NCBI GenBank assembly: GCA_964452495.1
Contig: CAYVMC010000023.1
Coordinates: forward strand, 1-33,212
DNA: 33,212 bases
DNA from: CALUTH01 sp964452495
Lineage (GTDB): Bacteria > Cyanobacteriota > Vampirovibrionia > Gastranaerophilales > Gastranaerophilaceae
Direction of reading: 5' to 3'
Position numbers and translations under genes: made by a program. The notes under the pieces are model-generated. The model was not told the origin of the DNA, ran no database searches, and saw nothing but the letters and a program-made list of their open reading frames with translations. Shown piece by piece: positions 24,851-31,039 of this stretch (position 1 is its first letter; every line of letters begins with the position of its first letter).

Positions 24851-25783
24851 GTGAAAGAACTTCTTGAAAACAGATGTTTTTTCAAGCTTGTATGCGGAGC
24901 AGGCAACGAGTCAATAGAAGAAGTTCGCCGGCTTGTAAAGTTGTATTCGGATGCAGGTTGTAAGGTATTTGATTTATGCGCTAAGCCTGAAATTATTAAA
25001 GCCGCCTCTGCGGGAATATATAAGTGCGTTAGTGTTGGAATTAACGGAGATCCGCATGTTCTTAAGGCTAATATAAACTCTAACTGTATAAACTGCAAAA
25101 AGTGTGCAACAATATGCTTTAATGATGCAATAAGCCTCAACCCCATAAAAATAAATAAAGAACGATGTTTAGGCTGTAGTAAATGTGCCGGTATTTGCCC
25201 GGCAAATGCCATTGATTTGGAGTCAAAAAATATCAACTTGGCAAAAATTCTACCTGATATTATTAACCTTGGAATTGATTGTATTGAACTACACGCAACA
25301 ACAGAAAATGAAAAAGAAACTGATGAAAAGTGGGAAACAATAAATACGCTTTATCAAGGACTCCTTTCAATATGTATAGACAGACTTAACTTAGGGAATA
25401 CAAAAGTAATATCACGAATAAAACGATTAATAAAAAACAGACCGCCATATACAACGATTGTTCAAGCTGATGGAATACCGATGAGCGGAAGTGATGATAG
25501 TTATAAAACAACTCTTCAAGCTGTTGCAATGGCTGAAATTATACAAAACGCAAATTTGCCTGTTTATATTGTTTTATCAGGCGGAACAAATTCCAAAACA
25601 TTGAAACTTGCCAAACTTTGTGGAATTAATTATCACGGAATTGCCGCAGGATCTTATGCAAGAAAAATAGTCAAAAAGTATATCTCTCATCCGGATTTCT
25701 GGGTAAATGATAAAATCTATAATGAGGGCGTTAGAATTGCAAAAAATTATATGCAGGAAACAATGGAAAATCTAAAAATTTAA
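24851..25783 (+). CDS. LdpA-like iron-sulfur protein
   Basis: A 310-residue cytosolic protein. The N-terminal part resembles the first domain of cyanobacterial LdpA (FKLVCGAGNESIEEVRRL). Two 4Fe-4S motifs follow: Cys79-82-85-89 (CINCKKCATIC) and Cys106-109-112-116 (CLGCSKCAGIC). The C-terminal domain has VQADGIPMSGSDDSYKTT, YIVLSGGTNSKTLKLAKL and GIAAGSYARK, all characteristic of LdpA. In Synechococcus, LdpA senses redox state and adjusts circadian input; here the partner is unknown. The GTG start has no strong ribosome site and lies 3 bases after accC, so translation is coupled. Confidence 0.8.
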   Translation: MKELLENRCFFKLVCGAGNESIEEVRRLVKLYSDAGCKVFDLCAKPEIIKAASAGIYKCVSVGINGDPHVLKANINSNCINCKKCATICFNDAISLNPIKINKERCLGCSKCAGICPANAIDLESKNINLAKILPDIINLGIDCIELHATTENEKETDEKWETINTLYQGLLSICIDRLNLGNTKVISRIKRLIKNRPPYTTIVQADGIPMSGSDDSYKTTLQAVAMAEIIQNANLPVYIVLSGGTNSKTLKLAKLCGINYHGIAAGSYARKIVKKYISHPDFWVNDKIYNEGVRIAKNYMQETMENLKI

Positions 25784-25890
25784 TATATATTGTATTTTTA
25801 ATTATGTCATTTTAAAGAACTAATATGCCGTTATTATTAGATACATTATAAATACTTTGGAGATTAGACTTTTGAACTCTTGAGCTATGT

Positions 25891-25922
25891 AAAAAAAAGT
25901 TTGCCAAGAGAGAATGGCAAAC
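25891..25922 (-). terminator. Strong minus-strand intrinsic terminator with no annotated gene upstream of it
   Basis: On the minus strand GTTTGCCA, an 8-base loop and TGGCAAAC's partner form an 8-base perfect stem followed by eight T. There is no T run on the + strand side, so it acts on minus-strand RNA. Confidence 0.8.
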
Positions 25923-25985
25923 ATTAAATAAACACGAGGATATTAAGAGAGAGAGTATAAAAAGAAAACTTTTTGTATAATTAAA

Positions 25986-26027
25986 TCATTTATATTTACC
26001 TTTCATAAAATTTAACTTAATTCCCAT
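25986..26027 (-). CDS. Candidate 13-residue basic peptide
   Basis: ATG to TGA encodes MGIKLNFMKGKYK. AAAGG lies about 10 bases upstream. The distance from the shared promoter-like motif to the ATG (19 bases) is close to that of the 149-aa gene at 12760 (21 bases). It could be a leader or small peptide, or chance within an untranslated RNA. Confidence 0.25.
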   Translation of the reverse strand: MGIKLNFMKGKYK

Positions 26028-26046
26028 AACTTTAAAACCTTTTTTT

Positions 26047-26069
26047 TCTTACATATATATAAAGTATTT
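26047..26069 (-). promoter_or_regulatory. Second copy of the 23-nt promoter-like motif
   Basis: Reads AAATACTTTATATATA then TGTAAGA on the minus strand, differing from the copy at 12716-12738 by one base. Confidence 0.4.
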
Positions 26070-26299
26070 TGGTTAATAGAAATTGCTAATTACTAATTAA
26101 ATGTAAAGAAATATTACAAAACAATAAAACTTTATTAATATCTCATTTAATAAAAAGTATTTTTAAACAAATTTTTCTATTAATTAGTACTTATTACAAT
26201 ATTTACTACCGTATTTATGTTAACTAAAGAATAAAAGTAAGAAAAAACAACTTGAAAAAGTATTATGTTGTTGATATATTAATTAAGTATTTACAATAT

Positions 26300-26373
<74 letters not shown>

Positions 26374-26375
26374 AT

Positions 26376-26403
26376 AAAAAAAGAGCCTCTGGCTCTTTTT
26401 TTT
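26376..26403 (+). terminator. Terminator of tRNA-Arg
   Basis: AGAGCC and GGCTCT with a TCT loop, an A run before and a T run after (26394-26403). Confidence 0.9.
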
Positions 26404-26464
26404 ATTGCTTTCTTTACCTTATAGTCGACCATAGAAATAATTGTAATAAAGAGAGTGTGTAATG

Positions 26465-26712
26465 AAGTGAGTGGTTTGCGTAGGACAGATGGTGCGATTT
26501 TGGGGGCAATCGGCTTGTAGAACGAGTTTAAGGGGTAGGAAATAATCAAACCATGTGTCTCGTAATTACTCTTTTTACTCTTTTGGGCATCAGGACAGAT
26601 GGTGTGATTTTTTCGGGCAAAAGGTTTTTAATCCTCTTTCTGCTTGTGTTTTAGGGCGATTGAAGCTTGGCACTAATGGTTTGATTATTTTGGGTAAAGT
26701 GAGTCGTTTGAG
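26465..26712 (+). repeat. Degenerate direct repeats downstream of tRNA-Arg
   Basis: A 20-base unit starting AGGACAGATGGTG occurs at 26482-26501 and 26592-26611 with one mismatch. A more diverged copy is at about 26669-26688. Each copy continues into a T run and GGG(C/T)AA. A second unit AAGTGAGT(G/C)GTTTG occurs at 26465 and 26697. Translated copies give related peptides (RTDGVIF, RTDGAIL, TNGLIIL) but in different frames with stops between. This suggests a decayed repeat-bearing gene or a repeat element. The ~370 bases from 26404 to 26774 hold no intact gene. Confidence 0.6.
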
Positions 26713-26774
26713 TTTTTTGAAAATTCTGTCGTTCTGTTATTTTTTATTTAAATAAATGACAAAGGAGTAAATCT

Positions 26775-26940
26775 ATGAAAGGTGTAGAACTAATTAGAAA
26801 TCTTGAAAAAATTGAAACAGTAAAAAGAATTTAATCAAATTACAGGAATTTCAATGCTCGACTAATATCCTATCAAAACTTGTTGGACTAACCCCCAGCT
26901 AAAGGAATTTTTGAATGTTTGTTCAAATCAGGGTAATTAA
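26775..26940 (+). pseudogene. Frameshifted remnant of a small gene
   Basis: An ideal AAGGAG (26762-26767) precedes ATG and 19 codons (MKGVELIRNLEKIETVKRI), then TAA. Removing one A from the A5 run at 26822-26826 turns this into VKEFNQITGISMLD. After an in-frame TAA (26863-26865), the same frame continues with YPIKTCWTNPQLKEFLNVC to a TAA at 26938-26940. The protein-like continuation suggests a small gene disabled by a one-base insertion and a nonsense change. Alternatively the 19-residue peptide is itself the product. Confidence 0.45.
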
Positions 26941-27489
26941 TGAATAAAAAACAATTATATAGAATATAATAATGAATATACTGGATAATATTATACCAAT
27001 TATATTGTTTTCTTGATGACTTTTTATCTCAGGTTCCAAAAGATGCTCTGAAAATCTGTCCTCATATTCTATGGAAATATTATGGGCTTTTAGAACTCTA
27101 ATAATTTTAACCAAATTTCTAACTATCTCTATTCTTACTTTAATAGAATTATATTCTAGATAAATTGTTAATATCCCTCCACCACACCGCCAAAAGCAAT
27201 TAACTTTTTTTATTTTATCAAAATTAATTTCAACTTGTTTTTTGTTATCTTCATAAATAAGATTAATACTCTCGGGGGTGACTCTTATAAATCTTACATT
27301 TTTTTTGGCAACAAAAAAGAAATAAAAGAATACCACAGCAAATAATATAATTCCAAAACATAGAACAAAAGCGGAACCGGTAGCTAAACTGCCACACCAG
27401 CACAATACAAAATATGGAATTAAGAATAATCCCGTAAGTATTCTGCTAGCAACATTATCCCATCTTAAAAGACAAATTTTCGGAGGCAT
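26923..27489 (-). CDS. Unrecognised membrane protein with a PH-like cytosolic segment (188 aa)
   Basis: Two membrane spans near residues 16-32 and 39-60 are followed by about 90 polar residues of beta-strand-rich character: FIRVTPESINLIYEDNKKQVEINFDKIKKVN and LTIYLEYNSIKVRIEI. This layout resembles YcxB- or PH-like domains in small membrane proteins. A third span lies at about 163-185. GAGAGG stands about 9 bases before the ATG. The gene is the only intact one between tRNA-Arg and 28171, amid decayed sequence, and its end overlaps the neighbouring remnant. Function unknown. Confidence 0.6.
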   Translation of the reverse strand: MPPKICLLRWDNVASRILTGLFLIPYFVLCWCGSLATGSAFVLCFGIILFAVVFFYFFFVAKKNVRFIRVTPESINLIYEDNKKQVEINFDKIKKVNCFWRCGGGILTIYLEYNSIKVRIEIVRNLVKIIRVLKAHNISIEYEDRFSEHLLEPEIKSHQENNIIGIILSSIFIIIFYIIVFYSLITLI

Positions 27490-27516
27490 TATATAATACC
27501 TCTCAATAATAGAACT

Positions 27517-27647
27517 TTACAAAAGTTTCTGTAATGTTTTTGTTTTATTTTTGTCATTTTCATCCGGTTGAACTTTTTCTCTGGCTTCTGTAGCACCCAG
27601 TAGGTCATAGCCTTCCGCGTATGCACTTACTTTTGATTATACTTCAT
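27517..27647 (-). pseudogene. Remnant of a ~43-residue gene with one frameshift
   Basis: On the minus strand a frame of 40 codons without a start codon (27517-27636) reads KVSAYAEGYDLLGATEAREK and on to LQKLL then TAA. An ATG at 27645-27647 opens MKYNQ in another frame. Adding one A to the A4 run at 27631-27634 joins them into a 43-residue protein. Composition looks coding. There is no ribosome site before this ATG. Confidence 0.4.
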
Positions 27648-27711
27648 TTTTTACAAAATTAGAATACAGGGAAATCAATATTTTAGATATCTAATTTTTA
27701 GTAATAACAGT

Positions 27712-27742
27712 CTGTAGATTGTGGTCCCCCCCTAATCTACAG
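27712..27742. repeat. Inverted repeat enclosing a C7 tract
   Basis: CTGTAGATT (27712-27720) and AATCTACAG (27734-27742) are perfect 9-base arms around a loop containing seven C (27726-27732). No T run follows, so it is not an ordinary terminator. Confidence 0.55.
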
Positions 27743-27817
27743 GCAGAAGTAAATTGGAATTTATCACAACCTGCTTGCTATTTTGAGTTTTGTAAATACA
27801 AGTTTAAAAAGGCTAAA

Positions 27818-28028
27818 ATGCAAGTACAGCGTACGTCCACGTAGTAGTAAATTCCGTTCAGCCTCAAAACTTTATAAGAATACAGGGCATACACAAGGAT
27901 ATTAGAGGAGAAAAATTTATAGGAATTGAATTGGAAAAATTAGCAATACTAACTTGAATAGTATCGCGCAGTCGCAGATGTCAACAAAAATTTTTCTGGA
28001 AGAAGTAAAAGTTTTCAAAGCAGAATAG
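27818..28028 (+). pseudogene. Degenerate coding stretch in shifting frames
   Basis: ATG at 27818 opens only 8 codons. A second frame is open from 27817 to 27957 and includes NFIRIQGIHKDIRGEKFIGI and ELEKLAIL. A third continues with TNLNSIAQSQMSTKIFLEEV and KVFKAE to the TAG at 28026-28028. Each piece looks protein-like and they follow one another, as expected of a small gene with at least two frameshifts. The family is not recognised. Confidence 0.35.
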
Positions 28029-28062
28029 TTTTGCTATCAAAAAGTAATAATTCATACATTAT

Positions 28063-28072
28063 CCCCCCCCCC
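28063..28072. repeat. C10 homopolymer tract
   Basis: Ten C in a row in very AT-rich DNA, about 70 bases upstream of the -10 of the gene at 28171. Confidence 0.8.
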
Positions 28073-28136
28073 AAACTCATTTTCTAAAAGATAGCTTGGG
28101 GCTGTTCTTAATTTTTATAATATAGTTAAAAATTAT

Positions 28137-28145
28137 GTTATAATA
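28137..28145 (+). promoter_or_regulatory. Extended -10 for the 395-aa anchored protein gene
   Basis: TGT followed by a perfect TATAAT (28139-28144), without a good -35. A second TATAAT lies at 28116-28121. The start codon is about 26 bases downstream. Confidence 0.5.
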
Positions 28146-28170
28146 AATAATCAAAAATGAAAGAATATCA

Positions 28171-29358
28171 ATGAAACAACCATTACTTTTATTACTTCTA
28201 TTTATATCTGGGATAATAGCAATTCTTACGATAAACGTATTGTTTAAACCGGTATATCCTGTTGCGGTTGATACTAGTCTTAATAAAGCAATCCCGCTTG
28301 CAATTGAATATTTGGGCAAAAGTATAAATGAAAACGGCAGGTTTGTTTATGAAGCAAGTGTCGATTCCGGTAAAAAATATAGCCCTGTTCGTTATAATGC
28401 TTTACGTCATGCAGGAACACTTTATTCTATGTATCTCTGTGAGAGGTATTTGAAAAACTATTCTCTTCAGGGAAAAAGATATTTGGCTTCTGATTATTTT
28501 ATAAAAAAATATGTTAAAGAAGTTCTTCCGAATATGTATGCTGTTGTCTCCGATGAAAAAGAGGAAAAATTGGAATCCCCTCAGGCAAAACTAGGTGGTG
28601 CAGGTCTTGCTCTAATCGGACTTTCAAATCTTTATCCTGATAGTAAGATTGATTTAAAAATATTAAGAGGTCTCGGTGACTTTATCATATATATGCAAAG
28701 TCCTGACGGAAGTTTTTATTCAAAATTTCTAGTTGATTCTAGCAAAAAAGATGAAAATTTCGTTTCGCTTTATTATCCAGGTGAAGCTTGTCTGGGGCTT
28801 TTATATTTAAACGAAGTTGACCCGCAGGAAAAATGGATTTTAACAGTAAAAAAAGGACTGTTATACCTTGCAAATTCAAGAAAAGATAAAGGTAAAAAAG
28901 TGCCGTTTGACCACTGGGCAATGCTTGCGACAAGAAAACTTTTTGAGACTCCGAATAATGGCTTAACACCAGATGAAAAACGCCTTTTGCAAAAGCATGC
29001 CGAACAAATGGCAAACTCAATTCTTGACAAGCAAATTGTTGATGCCGGCTATGATTTCCGCGGCGGATTTATAGAGAATATTCGCCTTTGCAGTATCGGA
29101 ACAATTATGGAAGGTTTGGTTGCAATTTATTATTGCACGGATGATAAAAATTTAAAGAATAAAGTTTTGAATGCTTTAAATCTTGGAACTGATTTTTTAA
29201 GCAGATTTCAAGTAAAAGAAGGCGAGATGAAGGGCGGTATCCCGACAACAGCTTACTGGCGTCTTTCTAATGCAAGCGAAAACTCTAAAATTATTAGAAT
29301 TGACAACGTTCAGCACGTGTTATCTGCCTGGATAACTTATCAGCAAATCAAAAAATAA
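28171..29358 (+). CDS. N-anchored alpha-toroid (six-hairpin-like) protein, function unknown
   Basis: A 395-residue protein with a membrane anchor or signal sequence at residues 4-23 (no clear cleavage site), so it should face outside. The rest is helix-rich with repeated short hairpins: YNALRHAGTLYSMYLCERYL, GGAGLALIGLSNLYPD, YPGEACLGLLYLNEVDP, DHWAMLATRKLFE and CSIGTIMEGLVAIYY. This recalls (alpha/alpha)6 barrel enzymes such as six-hairpin glycosidases and C5-epimerase-like proteins. I cannot assign a catalytic residue or substrate. A cell-envelope polysaccharide role is only a guess. The ribosome site is weak (GAAAG). Confidence 0.6.
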   Translation: MKQPLLLLLLFISGIIAILTINVLFKPVYPVAVDTSLNKAIPLAIEYLGKSINENGRFVYEASVDSGKKYSPVRYNALRHAGTLYSMYLCERYLKNYSLQGKRYLASDYFIKKYVKEVLPNMYAVVSDEKEEKLESPQAKLGGAGLALIGLSNLYPDSKIDLKILRGLGDFIIYMQSPDGSFYSKFLVDSSKKDENFVSLYYPGEACLGLLYLNEVDPQEKWILTVKKGLLYLANSRKDKGKKVPFDHWAMLATRKLFETPNNGLTPDEKRLLQKHAEQMANSILDKQIVDAGYDFRGGFIENIRLCSIGTIMEGLVAIYYCTDDKNLKNKVLNALNLGTDFLSRFQVKEGEMKGGIPTTAYWRLSNASENSKIIRIDNVQHVLSAWITYQQIKK

Positions 29359-29428
29359 TCCTGTATTATTACAAAACTATTTTTGCTAAAAACTTAATGA
29401 AAAATTAATTTTTTACAAGCGTTTTTGC

Positions 29429-29457
29429 TTGATTAAGATTTTTGTTTGATTTAGGAT
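29429..29457 (+). promoter_or_regulatory. Promoter of gap
   Basis: TTGATT (29429-29434), 17-base spacer, TAGGAT (29452-29457); leader about 40 bases ending in AAGAAGGAG. A short hairpin CAAGC/GCTTG overlaps the -35. Confidence 0.5.
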
Positions 29458-29502
29458 AAACATGTTAAGAAAAATTTTACATAATAAGAAGGAGTAAAAA
29501 TT

Positions 29503-30507
29503 ATGGTAAAAGTAGCAATTAACGGATTTGGCAGAATCGGTAGAAACACATTAAGAGCAGCTATAAGAGAAGGTATTTTCAATAAAATTGAATATGTTGC
29601 TATTAACGATCCCGGTTTAAAACCGGCTGAAGCAGCTCTTCTTTTTAAACACGATTCTGTAATGGGTAAATTCGATGGTTCTGTTGAAGCTTACGAAGAA
29701 GGTATTATTGTAAACGGTAAAAAGATTAAATTCTTTGCAGAAAAAGATCCGGCTCAACTTCCTTGGAAAGATTTAGGAGTTGAAGTTGTTGTTGAATCAA
29801 CAGGTTTCTTTACTGATGCAGAAAAAGCAAAAGCTCATATAACTGCAGGTGCAAAGAAAGTTATCATTTCTGCACCAGCAACTAATGAAGATATTACCAT
29901 TGTTTTAGGGGTTAATGACAAAATGTATGATCCTGCTAAACACAATGTAATTTCTATGGCTTCTTGTACAACTAACTGTTTAGCACCTGTTGCAAAAGTT
30001 ATCGATGAAAAATTCGGTATCGTTAAAGGGTTAATGACTACTGTTCACTCTTACACAGGTGATCAAAGAATCCTTGATGCAGGACACAAAGATCCACGTA
30101 GAGCAAGAGCCGGAGCATTAAATATTGTTCCGACTAAAACCGGTGCAGCTAAAGCTGTTGCTCTTGTTTTACCACAACTTAAAGGTAAACTGGACGGTTT
30201 CGCTATGAGAGTTCCAACTCCAGACGTTTCTTTGGTTGACGTTGTATTTGAACTTTCTAAAGATGTTACAGTTGAAGAAGTTAACGCTGCATTAAAAGAA
30301 GGTGCTGATGGTCATGTACTTTGTTACACTGAAGAACCGCTTGTATCTTCTGATTATATCGGTACTTCTCAATCTTCAACTGTTGATGCTTTATTAACTC
30401 GTGTAATGGGCGGCAATCAAGTTAAGATTATTTCTTGGTATGATAACGAAATGGGCTATTCTACAAGATTAGCTGAAACTACTTTGATGGTTGCTTCTAA
30501 ATTATAA
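29503..30507 (+). CDS. gap: Glyceraldehyde-3-phosphate dehydrogenase, type I
   Basis: A 334-residue glycolytic enzyme. The Rossmann start is INGFGRIGRN. Catalytic Cys155 lies in SCTTNCLAP, and His182 in TTVHSYTGDQ. ARAGALNIVPTKTGAAKAV and WYDNEMGYS complete the family pattern. The NDPG stretch at residues 35-38 keeps the Asp seen in many NAD-using forms, but cofactor choice is not settled by this. The GGAG site, own promoter and perfect terminator suggest a strongly expressed single-gene unit. Confidence 0.97.
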   Translation: MVKVAINGFGRIGRNTLRAAIREGIFNKIEYVAINDPGLKPAEAALLFKHDSVMGKFDGSVEAYEEGIIVNGKKIKFFAEKDPAQLPWKDLGVEVVVESTGFFTDAEKAKAHITAGAKKVIISAPATNEDITIVLGVNDKMYDPAKHNVISMASCTTNCLAPVAKVIDEKFGIVKGLMTTVHSYTGDQRILDAGHKDPRRARAGALNIVPTKTGAAKAVALVLPQLKGKLDGFAMRVPTPDVSLVDVVFELSKDVTVEEVNAALKEGADGHVLCYTEEPLVSSDYIGTSQSSTVDALLTRVMGGNQVKIISWYDNEMGYSTRLAETTLMVASKL

Positions 30508-30537
30508 TTTTAATTTGGTTACAATTAAAAAAGATTA

Positions 30538-30567
30538 ACGCGGGATAGAAAATATCCCGCGTTTTTT
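30538..30567 (+). terminator. Terminator of gap
   Basis: A 10-base perfect GC-rich stem (ACGCGGGATA and its complement) with a GAAAA loop and six T. Confidence 0.95.
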
Positions 30568-30594
30568 CGTAATCTCCATATAACTTATTACCAT

Positions 30595-30729
30595 TCATAC
30601 TAAGCCGGCAGGGATATTATTTTTATATTTACACCACGCCATAGCAATACAAAATATTTGGTTCAAAATTTACAACGGCTGATAACTATTTTCATTACTA
30701 ATACTTGAGATAATTGGTATTTTAATCAT
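30595..30729 (-). pseudogene. Small frame with strong ribosome site, interrupted by a stop
   Basis: AAGGAG lies 6 bases before ATG (30727-30729), which opens 19 codons (MIKIPIISSISNENSYQPL) and TAA at 30670-30672. The same frame then stays open for 24 codons (ILNQIFCIAMAWCKYKNN, IPAGLV) to a TGA at 30595-30597. Either the 19-residue peptide is real, or this is a small gene with a nonsense mutation. The rest of the ~530-base gap (30508-31039) holds only the gap terminator and the sulP promoter. Confidence 0.35.
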
Positions 30730-30963
30730 TATTTTCTCCTTACAAATAATCTAAAAACCGTAAAATTTTTTTTGCTATCTATAGCATAAATTTAATTCTT
30801 TAAATGTATTTTTAGCAGGTATTACTTTGTAATTTTTTGAAAGTAATTATAGTTAAATAATATTTATATTTTCTATCTTAATAATATTATCTGACAGATT
30901 TATTTTCCTATATCAAATTTTTTGATTTAATAAATACACAAACCAACTGACTATCAATAAATA

Positions 30964-30992
30964 TTGACGAAGATACGTTTACATGCTAAACT
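30964..30992 (+). promoter_or_regulatory. Promoter of the SulP transporter gene
   Basis: TTGACG (30964-30969), exact 17-base spacer ending in TGC, TAAACT (30987-30992); leader of about 40 bases with an AGGAGGAG ribosome site. Confidence 0.65.
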
Positions 30993-31039
30993 CATAAAGC
31001 CAAAATCCAAATCCTTAAACAAACACAGGAGGAGAGACA

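Larger units (their letters stand above)
25891..26046 (-). ncRNA. Candidate small RNA or short mRNA, minus strand
   Basis: The unit is bounded by the 23-nt promoter-like motif at 26047-26069 and the terminator at 25891-25922, giving about 155 bases. It contains a 13-codon frame and a second hairpin (TATA, AAAAG/CTTTT arms at 25956-25979). It matches no RNA family I recognise. Existence rests on flanking signals only. Confidence 0.4.
25784..26299. other. Gene-poor, very AT-rich gap before tRNA-Arg
   Basis: No + strand gene is visible in these ~516 bases, and no U-tract terminator follows the LdpA-like gene on the + strand. What is present is on the minus strand: a promoter-like motif, a 13-codon frame and a strong terminator (listed separately). 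Confidence 0.6.

Noticed and set aside
25899..25922. Terminator for the LdpA-like gene
   Set aside because: The T run is only on the minus-strand side; on the + strand the hairpin is followed by ATTAAATA.
26465..26712. CRISPR array
   Set aside because: Only two good copies, unequal spacing (110 and 77 bases) and no palindromic repeat structure; no cas genes nearby.
26555..26755. 66-codon + strand frame in the repeat region
   Set aside because: It runs through degenerate repeats, has no ribosome site, and the related peptide repeats lie in different frames.
28077..28319. 80-codon minus-strand frame over the start of the toroid protein gene
   Set aside because: It covers a promoter and signal-peptide region, lacks a ribosome site and its product looks random.
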